Positions 1-12,259 of a stretch of DNA of 64,000 bases are shown here, piece by piece. The DNA comes from Ampelocalamus luodianensis (taxonomy: Eukaryota; Streptophyta; Magnoliopsida; Poales; Poaceae). The stretch lies in the NCBI GenBank assembly GCA_036346255.1, contig CM070619.1:42352342-42416341 (forward strand). Reading direction: 5' to 3'. A program made the translations under genes and the position numbers. The first letter of the stretch is position 1. Each line of letters starts with the position of its first letter. Under the pieces are notes generated by a model that saw nothing but the letters and a program-made list of their open reading frames with translations, made no database searches and was not told where the DNA came from.

Positions 1-2922
1 TTCCTTGACACCCCGGCAACCCATTTTGGCCATCGCTGCAGTCTCCACACCACTCCCCTCGCGGCGACGAACACACTGCAGAGCCTCCCTGCTCTCTCTC
101 TCTCTGTGTATGTTTATATCTCTGTGTATATTGTTGTCCCTGACAGTGGGGGCCACCTAGTGGATTAACTAATCTTGATTGGTTACTAGAATGATTAGGA
201 GGAAGTTACTTAGCAATTTGCAGTAGCATTTGAATTAAGTGGTGTTCGAGATAAGAAATTGGAGGTAAAAGTTCAGATTGTCAGTATATCTTCTAGCAAG
301 ATCCTGTCAAAGGATGTTTGTTTAGAGAGGGCAATCTGAATATAAATGAATTGTCAGTAATTTAGTGCCATTCTAATGCAGTACTAAGAAAACCTCTGAC
401 TCATTTAGTACTTTAACTAAGTGTAAGATTAGAAATCACTTAAATGGTTTAACCAATTTGAAGTTGAGTTTTGAAAGAAGATAGGTTTGCAAAGACTTTT
501 CAAGAATGCTTTGTGATGTCTGTCAGTTGAATAGTAAAGGTGTTGAGGTTTGATGCAAGGGCTAGCAGATCAGTAGGCTTTTGGTTTTGCTGTTTAGTTA
601 GAAAATGTCATTGATTTGTGTAGTTAAGAGTGTTGTGATGATAGCTTAGAGGTTCAGATCAGTGGATGAATTGGATTAGTGGGAATTGCTGCTAGCATAC
701 ACTTATACCTCTTTTAAATCAGTTAGTGTTTAGTTTAAGAAATCTAAAGGTGAGTCAGTAATAGCAAGTGATAGTTTTCAAAGTAGTTTGGCACTATGGT
801 AGCTGCATGCTGGAAAACAAATTAGTTAGCATCCACATGTTAGTCGTGTGGTGCTTTGACAGCATAGTTAAGTGTCGTGAAGGTCGATTTTGGTTGAAAA
901 TCCGATTAGCATCTAGTAGTTGGCTAATTAGCTAGTCAGTGTCCCATTAGCATATTTGGTAGGTCTAAATGAGCTTATAGCAGTAATAGTTGCATAGAAT
1001 AGTTAGTTAATTAAAATGTGATAATATGTTGTAGCTAATAGATGTGCACACAATCACCATCAAAGTCTGCCGAAAGAATAAAATATATAAGAAGATTGAT
1101 TTTGACTGTATGATTATCGTGGAAAAATAAGTGAATTGGAAAGAACAATCACAAGAAATCCTATCTAATTTAAATAAACTCCAAATCAGCTAATTTGTTG
1201 TTCCTAAATTCATGATCTATCTTCTGTGTTATTGATTTTTGGATCCTATTGGCGTTCTGGTGTTTATTTGCTGTTTTTCGCTTTGGCAGTTTTTATTGTT
1301 AGATGACGTTGATATCGAGAGTGATCCTCTGCAGCAAGTCAAATATCTCTAGCAAAGCAAAGGCAAGCAGTTTGATCATATCCACTCAATCCCATTACTT
1401 TTAAAATCTAATACTTTGTTTTACTCGTACGTATGCATGCTTTTGTGTCAATGATTAATTTTGTCAATTAGAGGTAGTTAATCCCATTGCATTGTTGCTC
1501 TAAATTGTTCACCCCGCCACTACCTTAGGAATATTATTCTCTTTGGTGAATTAGAGCCCGTGAATGATTTAGGCCTTTTATTTGTATTTACGATATGATG
1601 CTTAGCCATGCTTAGATACCGATAGAATTGGGCGGTTATCGACTTAGTCGATAACCTTGATCACACAAAATTATTATAGCTTTACATTTTCAGCCTTTAT
1701 GCTATGTTTATTTGTGAAAACTAAAAATGAAAACAAAATGATTTGGACTTGGGCACAACGGTATGTTGGTGTGCTTTTGGGTGTGACTGGAATGGTGCCC
1801 AAGTCATTTAAGGACCGAGTTACTTGCGCCACCGTACTGAGCATTTTGTGTGCTAACCACACTAGAGTATATGGGACCTCTCTTGACTTAGTACTTTGGC
1901 GTGTATTGGCTCCGGGTCGCAGGAGGGATGGTGTTGGGAGCATGGTAGTTGTCCAAAAGCTTTATCCCGAGCGGTAGTTGTCTTTTCGGCTTTACTCATG
2001 TAAGCGCATGGATTTCTATCCATACGAGCGCTCGTAGTTAATACACAATATTGGAAAACGCCTTGTTAGACTTAGCCGCGCTCGCATACCAAAGGAAGTA
2101 TGCTAACCGTGGTCGTGGAAAGGCGGTCAAAGTGTGGGTACATTGGTACACCCCGCAGGTTAAAACTATTCGAATAGCCTCGCCTAGGTTATGGACACGC
2201 TCGGATACGCCCCAAGAACTAGACTACAACATTTAAATTAAAACTTGACGGGTTGGTATGAACGGGTGTTCATACTATTGTTGTGATGGCCATTGGGTTG
2301 GTCATCTCCGTGATGTCTTTATGTTACTACTTATCAGATCGTTGTTATTTCGCAAATAAAATTTGGATTGTTAAACCGCTTCAAAACTATTACATTATTG
2401 CAAAAGAAAACGGCTTTATGCTAAAAGTAAGTCCAGAGCCCTCCACTTAAATAAAGCTTGCATGTAGCTAAATTATAGTTCGTTACCCTTACACGTCGGT
2501 CTTGCAGTACAAAAACAATTTTTGTACTCGGCTGCTTTGCTTAATGTTTTTGTTGCAGAGGAAGAAGGTGAGCCCCAAGGGCTTTCCTTTTGTGAGATGT
2601 GATACTGTTTGACGACTAGCTTGGCGTCCGGTTGGTTACCTTGTGGGTAAAGGCACACTAATTGGTTTCTTTTATTTATCGCCATCTTATGGCTTTTGCT
2701 TCCATTGTAGTTTGTTATTTATCTTGTAAGTTCAATCTGCTGTATATTATGAAGTTTTGATATTGTAACCTCTCGTGTATGGAATTGATGCATAATTTTG
2801 TGAAGAGTGTGTATATCAGCTCTGGGAAGTATACATATCTCGAGGCTTGGTTTATTTGATTTGTGATGCTAGGGCTAGGTGGTTGGTTAAGCATTACAAG
2901 CCAAATAAACCGGGTCCTCACA
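1..2922 (+). mobile_element. 3' part of a large Ty3/gypsy-type LTR (family A), left end outside window
   Basis: Non-coding sequence whose right end, a stretch running into GGGTCCTCACA at 2912-2922, matches the ends of the reverse-oriented LTRs at 12260 and 26329. The block around 1380-1480 (cccattacttttaaaatc) matches the reverse complement of the block near 13800, and the block at 2660-2900 matches 12260-12560. The left boundary and any target duplication lie outside the window. The short ORFs here are not conserved between copies and are not genes. Confidence 0.7.
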
Positions 2923-3881
2923 ACCGCTAGGGATACGACGCCGCCGCATGCCGCTTTTGGGTGTTCGTGCTCGACTCTCCCAGCCTCCGGCATAAAGGGA
3001 GAGGAGCCTCGCGCCCGCACCTCAACCCTAGCCTCCTTCGCCTCGCGCCAACCCTAGCCGCCGCAGAGCTCGTGGAAACGACCGCGCCGCTAACTCCGAC
3101 GAGTCCGTGACGCCGCCATCGCTGCCGCTCGAGCCGTGGTCTACACCGCCGCATCGCACGAGCGTGGCTACCTCGTGGTCACTTCGTTTCACCAAAGCGC
3201 CGCCAAGAACCCCGATCCCGCCGAGCCCGTAGCCCTCCGCCGCTTAACGCCGCACGCCACCACAGACGCCCCCGACCACCGTGAGCACACCTACGAGTTC
3301 TCTGCCACCCTCTTCGCACCACCGCCTTTGTGTCTTTGTGGAAAATAATCATAAATTAATATTGTCTATTTGTTTTGAATCGCATTTCAATCTATTATTG
3401 TATTCAATTGCAAATATTACCTTTGTGCAAAAGAACCACGTAAGCCTTTTCTTTGGAATAAGCCTACATCTATAAATTGCATTCGTGGTATGATTTATGT
3501 AGTACGTTGTGTACTCACGCTTGTTGTAAAACTTGCGCCAAACCTGCGTAAGAGGAGGAGTCCACGCCGCTGAGGAGGAGTTCGCCAAGGTTGCCGATCG
3601 TCAAGGTCCGATCCCGCCGCCACTCGTGGTGAATTGATGGGATCTACGCTGAAGTTATTTCCGCTCACGCTGCTTTATTCTCTCGTTAGCCCTACGTGGC
3701 TTAATAAGTGTAACCTCACCATAAGGTCAAAACCCTTATTTATTATTCAAACTAATCGCTTACTTTAGTTATCGCTTGTGTGAATTGATATTCACCTATG
3801 TTGACACTGTGTGCACTAGCGTGATCCTCGACTAGTGCAAGATACACGCAGGGTTCCGTAATCGTAATTTGGGTCCCAACA
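2923..3881 (+). mobile_element. 3' part of a second gypsy-type LTR (family B), ending ...GGGTCCCAACA
   Basis: A GC-rich stretch at 2930-3330 is followed by an AT-rich tail that aligns by eye with the ends of the LTRs at 8.3-8.63 kb and 38.3-38.925 kb. Shared features are the cgcatttcaatctattattgtatt block, a cluster ending caaaagaaccac, and the terminal GGGTCCCAACA. It sits directly against gypsy pol sequence starting at 3882. The likely reading is an LTR inserted into that pol and then itself interrupted by the LTR ending at 2922. Its 5' part is outside the window, so the target duplication cannot be checked. Confidence 0.6.
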
Positions 3882-5324
3882 ATGTTCATGCAATTCGACA
3901 TCGCGCCATATCTTTGGGGTGGCTCATTTATCGTGCGAACTAACCACTACAGCCTTGAAATTCCTTTTGGATCAACGGCTCTCTACCATCCCTCATCATC
4001 AATGGGTGAGCAAATTGTTCGGGTATAGCTTCACGGTGGAATATCGCCCTGGCCGCTTAAATGTTGTCGCTGATGCACTATCACGCCGAAAAGCAGACTC
4101 AATCACGACATATGCATTATCAGGACCCACTTTTTCCCTCTTTGACAAGTTGCGCAAGGAGGTGCTTACCTCAACCGAAGTGCAATCTCGTTACACTCAG
4201 ATTCAATCCGCGCAAGTTGAGGGAACCTTGGGCATGGAACGATGGATTGTTGCTACATAACGAAAAAGTTTATGTTCCGGTCGGGTCTCCATCTTTGCTG
4301 GCCATACTCACAGTAGCCCATGTAGGACATGAAGGCTTCCAGAAAACCTTACATCAGCTTCATTCGGATTTTTATGTGCCACATGCACAAAAGGAAGTCT
4401 AGGATTTTGTGTGAGCTCGTATGACTTGTCAACGCAATAAGACCGAGCACCTCCGCCCCATCAAGCTTATTTCAACCACCGCGCCTTACCACGCTTGGGC
4501 GATATATCAATGGACTTTGATGAGGGGTTGCCTTGCATTCACACAAGAAATCACTATCCTTTCTTGCTATTGGATCAAGCTTTCAAAATATGGGCACTTC
4601 ATTCCATTGGGCCATCCGTATACAGCCATGACCGTCGCTCGTGTTTTCTTCCACAAAATTGTACATCTCCACGGAATTCCTCATTTGATCGTTAGCGATC
4701 ATGACCCTATCTTCACCAACGCCTTTTGGCAAGATTTATTCCGTTTGACGGATACTAAACTTCATATGAGCTCGGCATTTCACCCGCAGTTCGATGGATA
4801 GACAAAGGCAATCAACAAAACAATTGCCATGTACCTTCGGTGTATCACAGGAGACAGGCCACACAATTGGGTGGAATGGCTGTCATGGGCGGAGTATTGT
4901 TATAATACATCCTATCATACGGCTCTTCGAGATACTCCCTTCAAGGTCGTCTATGGACGTGCACCCCCTACACTGACAACATATGACAACGGCATGGCAC
5001 AAGTGGCTACTGTTGAAGCCCAACTTCACAACCGAGATGACTTCATCAGCGAGCTATGTGACCGTTTACTCCAGGCAAAATATTATGCCAAACACTACTA
5101 TGATAAACACCATCGGGAAATTATTTTTGAGGAAGGAGACTGGGTGTGGTTGCGCCTGCTTCATCGGCAGGCGGCCTCCTTGCCCTGGTGGCGCACTAGC
5201 AAATTGGGACCGAGGTTCTACGATCCTTATCAGATTTTAGCTCGCATTGGTTCGGTGACATATCGTCTTCAATGCTCGAAGGATCACGACTACATAATGT
5301 GTTCCAAGTCGGCCTCCTTAAAAG
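3882..5324 (+). pseudogene. Ty3/gypsy pol remnant: RNase H end and integrase
   Basis: Conceptual translation gives the C-terminal RNase H segment (YLWGGSF, LKFLLDQRLSTIPHHQW, VEYRPGRLNVVADALSRR at about 3905-4090). Next come an HHCC integrase zinc finger (HVGHEGF..LH ... MTCQRNKTEHLRP, 4320-4450) and the DDE core with YTAMTVARVFF and LIVSDHDPIF (4615-4720). The integrase C-terminus follows with NWVEWLSWAEYCYNTSYHTAL and GDWVWLRLLHRQ (4860-5180). It would copy and integrate a retroelement but is dead: there is a frameshift near 3955, a stop at 4400, a TAG at 4798 and others. It is continued at 8629 after an LTR insertion. Confidence 0.9.
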
Positions 5325-8300
5325 TGTAACAGCCCAAATTTCAAATTCCAGTTGAAAATAAAGTTTAATTATTTTTGTTGATTTTTCCAAATTTTTAAAA
5401 GCTTTTACTTAATCAATTTGAAGCTAAACAAAATTATTTGCAAAAGATATTACCAAATAATAGTTGGAAATATTTTATTTAAGTCCTAAATGCTCCAGAT
5501 AATTTCTGTAAATTTTCTCAAAAATTTTGGACTTAATTTGCTATATTCTAAAGCCTAATTGAATTATCAAGATTTAATTAATTAGAAATTCAAAAGAAAA
5601 TCCCAAATACCAATGGTCAAACCTAGCCGCCCAGCCCATTTCCGCAGCACAGCAAGACGCACTCAATCCGCGCCGCACCTCCCTCTCACCGACAACGGGC
5701 CCACCGTCACCGCTCCTCTCTTTCTCTCACTCGCGCGCACTAACCCTTATCACCGTTGGATCAAAATCCAATGGCCACCTTTGTGAGACGCTCGAACCCC
5801 GAAAATCCAACGCTGTGGACCGCCGATCTAGATCCAACGGCTCACGGCATCGCTGACTTAACTACTCCCCGCACCCTCGATCTATCGCGACCATCTGATT
5901 AAAATCCAAGGTTGCGATCTACCGCATTTCACCCTTCGCCCCACCCTTGTCCACCGTGACGATCAAAATCCAACGAGCCCGCTCGTCGCTCACCTTCCTT
6001 TATTCCCGCCGCTTCTTTCCTTTTCTTCACCGCACGTCCGCCTATTGATGCGGGCTCGACCTTCCAAACCCGCGAATCTCGGTCTAATCTCGCGATTGCG
6101 CGCATTTAAACTCCGATCTCATCCGCCTCGCCACGCCCCGGTTTTCCTTCCTCGCACTGTAATGCCCTCGATCCTCCCGACATTGCCGCCGAGACCTTCT
6201 TGAGCGCTACGCCACCTCGAGCTCGCCGCGCCTCTATAAATAGCGGCCCGGTGCGCTGCAACCTCCACGACACGCCGCCACCATCCACTACCCTTCTCCT
6301 CACCGTAACGCCGAATTTTGAGCTTTTCGCCGATCGCGGAGCTTCAATTGTTGTTTGCGCCGCCACCGGCCGCCGCCCGCCGACCCACCATCGCTCAACG
6401 CCGTCATCGCGGCCAGACGCCTCTCGCCTCGTTGGAAGATCCTTGAGCTGCGCGCATTGCCGACCGCATCGCGCGCCGCTTTCGCCGCCGCGGCTATCTC
6501 CGCCGCCAGTGACAAATTTGTGCGCATATTAACCCTCACGCTACCCTCTCTCATTTGGCACCACCCACTCCCGTCGCCGCCGCGTTCGTCGCCAGAAACT
6601 CGCGACCGAGCCACCGCTGTTGCTAGGTGATGTGGCACCACCACGTGGATGCCACCATACCCACGAGGCGCCACCTCACCTCCCTCGCCGCATGGCCGCC
6701 TAGTCACCGCTATGGCGCCACACACGCACGCGCCACCAACTCACTGACACCGCTTCCCAACCAAAGATGGACTTAGTCCATACAGCATCGTGTTCATGAC
6801 ACGTGGGCCCACATGTTAGGAATTATTTTAATTCCTTTAAAATTCCAAAATTCCTCGCTGACGTCAGCATTGCGCAGTAAATAGATTTCCTTTAGAAAAA
6901 TAATTCGGGAAATTCATTTAAATTGCAGATTTAGGTTTAAACTTCAAAAATTCATATATTTTGCATCTGAACTCCAAATTGGGTGGTTCAAGTTGCAAAA
7001 TTTGTATAAAATTATAATCTAGCCAACTAAACCAAAATATTTCAATTTTGAGTTAATTTGAGTTGTCTTTTTGAATTTATTTGAATTTGAATTGAATTTG
7101 TCGTATTTTACAGATAGACTTTGATTTATTCCGAGAGTTTGACCACTCAAGACTTAGATTTTCAGACGCCAACGAAGGCAAGTTATATCATTGATCATGT
7201 TGATCCCATTAATTTAAATGTATTTTCAGTTTTTAAATTACTTAATGCATGCATATGTTTATACAATTGTTTGAATGCCCTGTTTTTGTATATAGTTATT
7301 CTAATCTTCATTGTATGGCCAAATTGATTATTGAATATGAATGCCTTGTCACCCTTAGGTAAAATACCACTAAAATTAATCATATGCTTAGCCATGCTTA
7401 GATCACACTTATGAATTTGGGAAGGTTTAGCCAAATCTTTGATAAACTTATTTTTTTAATTTGTTTCTGTGGTATTGTTTTACCACAAAAGGTTTATAAA
7501 GAAGATTTTACTCTAAATAAAATAAAATAGGTTTGGCCTTGGCGAAATGGATGAATGGTGGGTGCAGTTTATGCACGGGCTTAACTGCTAAGGTTAAGGC
7601 CTAGGATTTTAATTGAAGTCGCCCAGCCGCTTAAAGACCGGTCTTTGAGTGTATTTTGTTACGCCTTACCGTATCACCACATGTCCGAATGGACGGATTT
7701 GGCTAAATAATTTGTGGCGCCTTAGTGTTATTTGTGCTATGTTGTTTGTGGGGTCTGGTCACGACATTAGTCCCACCCGGCGCAAGAGGGGCTCCTGAGG
7801 ATGGTTAGTCCAATGGTGGCGAAACCTTAGCGGGCATAAATACATTAAGACATTGCATTGTAACGGCCTCATGATAATTGCTTAGTCACACGCCTTCAAA
7901 AGTGTGCTTTGGCCGACATTAAAAGCAAATTATCTCGTGTGGGTAAAGTCGTACAAACTCGAGAGTAGAAACTATTCGAATAGCGCCATGATCATGGACA
8001 TGCTAGCAAAGCCACTCGAAAGTTAGACTTGTTTTTGGTTTATAAAATAATTTCATCGATGATTTTAGGATGGTTAATCCTATGGTAAAATTGGCAAGTT
8101 AGCCAAGTGTTAGGAGGGTATCCTTCACCATTCAATCAATGGAGGTTATCCACTATAAAACTGCTATTTTAACATCGATTTTTAGTTATAAAACTGGCCT
8201 TAGAAATTAATATGAGTATTTAACTCAAAATGTTGTTTATGCAAAATGAACCCTACCATTATCCTTTGTTTACCTTATGCATGCATTATCTCTCAATATT

Positions 8301-8628
8301 GGGTATAACTTACAAGCACGGAAGTTGTGCTTACTCTTGTCGAATAATCTTTATTCAGAGAAGACCTCTATCGTGACGGTGAGGATCTTGACGATTAGGC
8401 CTACGCCTGCACGATTGCTCGTGGCAAGTCATGTGGTCTACTACTATTTTGCTTTTCACGTGTTGTTTATTTATTTGGCCTCGTGCCCTTTTGTAATAAA
8501 CTCGAAAGTTATTATTAATAAATTACGTGATATGATTGTGCTATCACTTTTGTTTAATCAGGTACACTAGAAACCCCGACTAGTGTATGAACACAAAGAA
8601 TTTGGGATCCTTCGTTCCAGGGTTCAAC
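5325..8628 (+). mobile_element. Solo LTR (family B, about 3.3 kb) inserted in gypsy pol
   Basis: Starts TGTAACAGCCC and ends GGTTCAAC(A). It is flanked by AAAAG at 5320-5324 and 8629-8633; the last A of the LTR is shared with the duplication or lost. Removing it joins the two pol fragments in a sensible order (a GLLK..FHGTPP-type junction), so this is a single LTR left by LTR-LTR recombination, or an insertion that never kept its internal part. A GC-rich core at 5.6-6.75 kb contains repeated ATCCAACGG-like words. The ORFs in the core are not conserved in sister copies. Confidence 0.85.
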
Positions 8629-8901
8629 AAAAGGTTCCATGGCACGCCACCTCGATAATGCCCGCCTACCACCAATTGAGAATGGTCATGCAATTCCAGC
8701 CTCGCAAAGATATTGAAAGCTAGTCATCACCGGATATTTCGTGACGCTCGCACAAAGGTTGGTTTGCTTGCAGCTGATGCTACTTGGGAGCCTATGGATG
8801 ATTTCAAGATGTCTTACCCTACATTTCAGCCCGAGGACGAGTTGTTTGACCAGGCAGGGAGAAATGTCATGTGGGTGATTCCTCATCGAGGCGCAGAATA
8901 G
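8629..8901 (+). pseudogene. Ty3/gypsy pol C-terminal tail (chromodomain-like)
   Basis: Continuation of the pol at 3882-5324. The translation from about 8713 contains LLAADATWEPMDDFKMSYPTFQ followed by EDELFDQAGRNVMW. This matches the end of chromovirus-type integrases, where a chromodomain-like tail is followed by an acidic terminus. The TAG at 8899-8901 is the likely natural end. The lineage (chromovirus) is inferred from this tail only. Confidence 0.75.
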
Positions 8902-8970
8902 GAAGGAGATCCAACTAGCGTAATCGCATTGACATCACGCCGAAGAAGAAGTATCCGAGTAGAATACTTA

Positions 8971-9232
8971 TGTTAGGAACGATCCCTTCCTGGGATTCTT
9001 ATAGATACATTAGACTATTCCTCCTGGATATATTAGTTAGCCTATATAAGAAAAAGCCTTCAATTGTATTTTGAGATCAATCAATCAAATAGTATTATTC
9101 TTCCCAATCTTGATTTCTCTCGCTCGCCTCTCGCTTGTCGCCGATAATCGATCATCACGGCGTCTTGACATCGTGGGTTCGGCCGAGGTTGCTAGTAGCT
9201 CACGGCCACTACCGCGTTCTCAAGTCCTACCA
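8971..9232 (+). mobile_element. Short LTR (262 bp) of the gypsy element, followed by a degenerate primer-binding site
   Basis: Begins TGTTAGGAACGATCCC about 70 bp after the pol stop. It contains a TATATAAG box near 9043 and an AATCAATCAAATAG block typical of the R region, and ends around CCTACCA. It is followed by actgcatcgagcc, which resembles a decayed initiator-Met primer-binding site. It is therefore probably the 3' LTR of the pol at 3.9-8.9 kb. The PBS-like sequence to its right suggests it also served as a 5' LTR, i.e. a recombined LTR. Confidence 0.55.
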
Positions 9233-9889
9233 ACTGCATCGAGCCACATGGAGATAGGGAGAGGAGGAGGCGATTTCGGGAGGTCGTGACTCGTGAGTCG
9301 ACTCGGGAGCTCACTTCACAGAGTGGAGGCGCCACCGACCGAGCCGCCAAAGCCGTTCGCCGAGGAGAGAAGCTATTGCCGGCCACCGCCGAAGGTCGCC
9401 ACGAGGCGCCGCAGATGGACCTCACTACGGGAAAATGCACAAGTGGACCTCGCGCGGGAAAACAATAGCGCTCAATCGGTGGCGCCGGGATGGACTCGTG
9501 TCCTCGCCACCACCCAGCAGCGCCGCCAAATCACCTCCGCGCGATTGATTCGGGTTAGGCAAAGTGAGAGACGGATAGGAGGACGAAGGCTCTGCTCAGA
9601 TGGGCTAGGCTGTGATTTCAATCGGGCCAATTTTTTTGCCCTGCATCGCTTTACTGGTCACACCGGTAAGACCGAAAATCGTTGGTAACCACCAAAATTT
9701 CGTCGAAATTGTTTTCATTGGGCTTACACCATTTGTTATAGTGCTACATTTAAGGGCTGAGCTGTGGGAGGTTGCCAAGGAGCTTGTAGTGGAGATGGTT
9801 AGAAAGAACTACCCCCATATGAGGTCACATTTAGTATACTAATTAATAACATGTGCCAAAAAGGGTTTGTTGAGTATGCAACTAAAGTT
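9233..9889. other. Unassigned stretch, no supported gene
   Basis: A GC-rich part (9240-9600) may be leader or gag-proximal sequence of a gypsy element. A less GC-rich part (9640-9850) encodes a short plus-strand peptide with LRAELWEVAKELVVEMVRKN before a stop at 9840. I recognise no family. No initiation context, splice pattern or repeat boundary supports a gene. Confidence 0.4.
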
Positions 9890-10411
9890 TTGGAGCTAAT
9901 ACTAAAGTTTTAAATTACCTATTATATTAAATTCCAGCAAGCATATGACGAATAAAATCCCATCCATGAGAATATATGAAATAAATAAGGCATCTGAACC
10001 GCTTAATGATCAATACAATAAATGTTAATACTGAATAGGGAATCAATGGAGGATAAACCAAGCCATCTAATGAATAATCAACTTATAACAATCACCTAAG
10101 CCTAAACAATAATTATCAAGTCCTAGAAAGAATTATGCATCACACAAAAATAAACGTTCACAAGGTCAATTAATTCATTTGAGTGAAGAAAGTGTGATTG
10201 TTCATGTGTGATAGCCATTCCCATACGAGATGTCGTCAACAACCACCTAAAGCAATAAAATAAACAAGGATGAGTCCATGACTCAGCAAGCACTAGATAC
10301 AATAGTAAGAACACAAACTCATTAACAATCGATGCATTATCAAAAATCTCATCATTCTCATTCGCATTCTCATTCTCAACAATATAACTCTCATTCTCAA
10401 CAATATGCGCA
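9890..10411 (-). mobile_element. LTR-like fragment truncating the minus-strand gypsy protease
   Basis: Read on the minus strand, this AT-rich segment contains a 'cttgctgagtcatggactcatcc' type block and a 'tttattgctttaggtggttgttgac' type block, as seen near the 3' ends of the other gypsy LTRs in the window. It abuts the gag-protease frame at about 10411, exactly after the FDS of the protease motif, so that junction is a breakpoint. No clean ends or target duplication were found. Confidence 0.4.
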
Positions 10412-11575
10412 TGAATCAAACAAAACTGTAGCAGGGAAAGAGTTAACCGAAAGGGTACCCAACACGACGCCGGTGCCTCCCGTGCCTCCTCCGCGGAGAT
10501 GAGGTTGACGCGCCACTACCCACGCCTTGGGTAGCGGGACAACCTTCGATCCCGGGAGGACCACCTCCCCGCCGCGCCCTCCATTAGGACGAGGGGCCGC
10601 CTCACCCGTTAGGGCAACTATTGGCATAATGCCCTTTCGTTGCATGAAAAGCAAGTGACCCCGCAATGACGCGGGGACACCGCTGGTTCGCAGCGCACGG
10701 ATCGGGCACGCTCGCGGAGGGCGAGGAGCCGGTGCCGGCGGCCTCGGTGGTAGTGAAGCCACGAACGGGCCTCGGGTAGTCCCGACACGGGACGAGAGGC
10801 CGACCAGGCGCACGGGCTGGGCCTCCCACTTGCGCTGCGATTCTCGCCCGCGCTTCGCCTTGTGCTCAGAACAATGGCCTTGTCCACCAAGGCCCGAAAG
10901 TCGCAAAGTCCACAATGGAGAGCTTGTCTTGCAGCTCCTCGCACAAGCCCTCCATGAACTTCTCCTCGCTGGCCTCACTGGCCACCTCGGATGGAGCATA
11001 ACGAGCCAAGTGGTTGAACTCATACAGTACTCCATCACCGACTTACGCCTTGCTTGAGCGCGAGAAACTCCTTCTTCTTGACTTCGCTGCCGGCAGGATG
11101 TGAGCTCGACGAACGCCGTCCGAACTCATCCCAAGAGACCGTGTGGCCGGCGGGCTGCATGGCCAAGAAGTTCTCCCACCAGGAGAGCGCTACCCCCTGC
11201 AGATGATGGGAGGCAAAGAGTGCCTTGTCCCGGTCCAGCACCGAGCAACGCCGAGCTTATGCTCAACTCCGACGCAACCAATATCCGCGCCCAATGGGTC
11301 CTCGCACTGAGAACGTGGGGCTGAGTGCGAAGAAACTCAGCAAGGCCACCACGAGGCTGATGTCCACCCGCTTGCCCAGATCCTGAGGCACCGGCAAGGG
11401 CGGAGGTGTTGCGCGCATAACATCCAGCAGACCTCCCGCCCTCCGAACGGTTGCGCTCGACCAAGAAGGACTCACCATGGCCTGGAGGAGGCGGAGCTCT
11501 CATCCAAACCAGTCGCCGACCACGCCGCGAGTACCTCCAGCCATCCTGGTTCAAGAAAATTAGGTTAGAAACCAA
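10412..11575 (-). pseudogene. Ty3/gypsy gag with start of aspartic protease, broken
   Basis: On the minus strand the translation at 11035-11241 reads LFASHHLQGVALSWWENF ... AMQPAGHTVSWDEF ... KKKEFLALKQG, the classic Retrotrans_gag domain. It continues (10920-11040, other frame) with HLARYAPSEVASEASEEKF and LCEELQDKLSIVDF. A zinc-knuckle remnant (CFSCNE...GHYANSCPNG) lies near 10610-10660. The protease start GTLSVNSFPATVLFDS lies at 10412-10460, where the frame is cut off just after the catalytic Asp-Ser. Gag packages element RNA and the protease matures it. The frame is interrupted several times, so it is non-functional. Confidence 0.85.
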
Positions 11576-12242
11576 AGCACTAATACTAGAAAGCGAAAAG
11601 CTAACGATTAGGGGAATGAGATATCATCCTAACCGAAAGCCAAAAACAGCAAGTAAACTCCAAACCAAGCTCAACTTCTCAATGCCATTAACCCGTATTG
11701 AATGAACGAGTAATAGTGTGAGAAGGTAAAAATTTCAGCACACTACAACAAGTCTAACACTACTCGAGAGCAAAGTTAAACTAGCGAAATAAGTGTTAGA
11801 TACTTAGCTAACTAGTATCACATCTTACCCTTTTATTCCCACAAGTTTTTAGTTGATTAACCTCTCATTTTCTATCCCATTTAGAACCATTGAGCTTACT
11901 GTCCGGAAATTGAAGGATCGCTGTCCAGATTTTGCATCCAAGCCTCCTAGTCGATATCTTCAACTTCGGAAGCTTCAAAACCTTGTAGAGGGCAGCTAAC
12001 ACTTCAATTTGTCAAACTCATTGGTCCCAAAACTCAATTAATCGGTAACAACTATCTTTAGAGGGGAGGAGAGGAAAACAACTTTTAAACTCAAATTAGA
12101 GCAAGACGAGAGAAGAAAGCTAAGATAGGTAAGGAATAAAATCCGAGAATTTACTTAAGCTTTCACAAATCATTTGACTCTTTGAAAATAAGGTTTTCAA
12201 AATATCCTAGGACCACCAAGCTTGGGTTACTACGGTCGGAAT

Positions 12243-12255
12243 GGCTCGGATACCA
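12243..12255 (-). promoter_or_regulatory. Primer-binding site of the minus-strand gypsy element
   Basis: The minus strand reads TTGGTATCCGAGCC four bases inside the LTR edge at 12260. It resembles the initiator methionine tRNA complement (TGGTATCAGAGC) with one or two changes. It fixes the orientation: 12260-16746 is the 5' LTR and the gag lies to its left. Confidence 0.7.
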
Positions 12256-12259
12256 ACTT

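Noticed and set aside
6106..6725. Overlapping ORFs including a 141-codon minus-strand frame
   Set aside because: Inside the solo LTR 5325-8628; low-complexity Ala/Arg/Pro composition.
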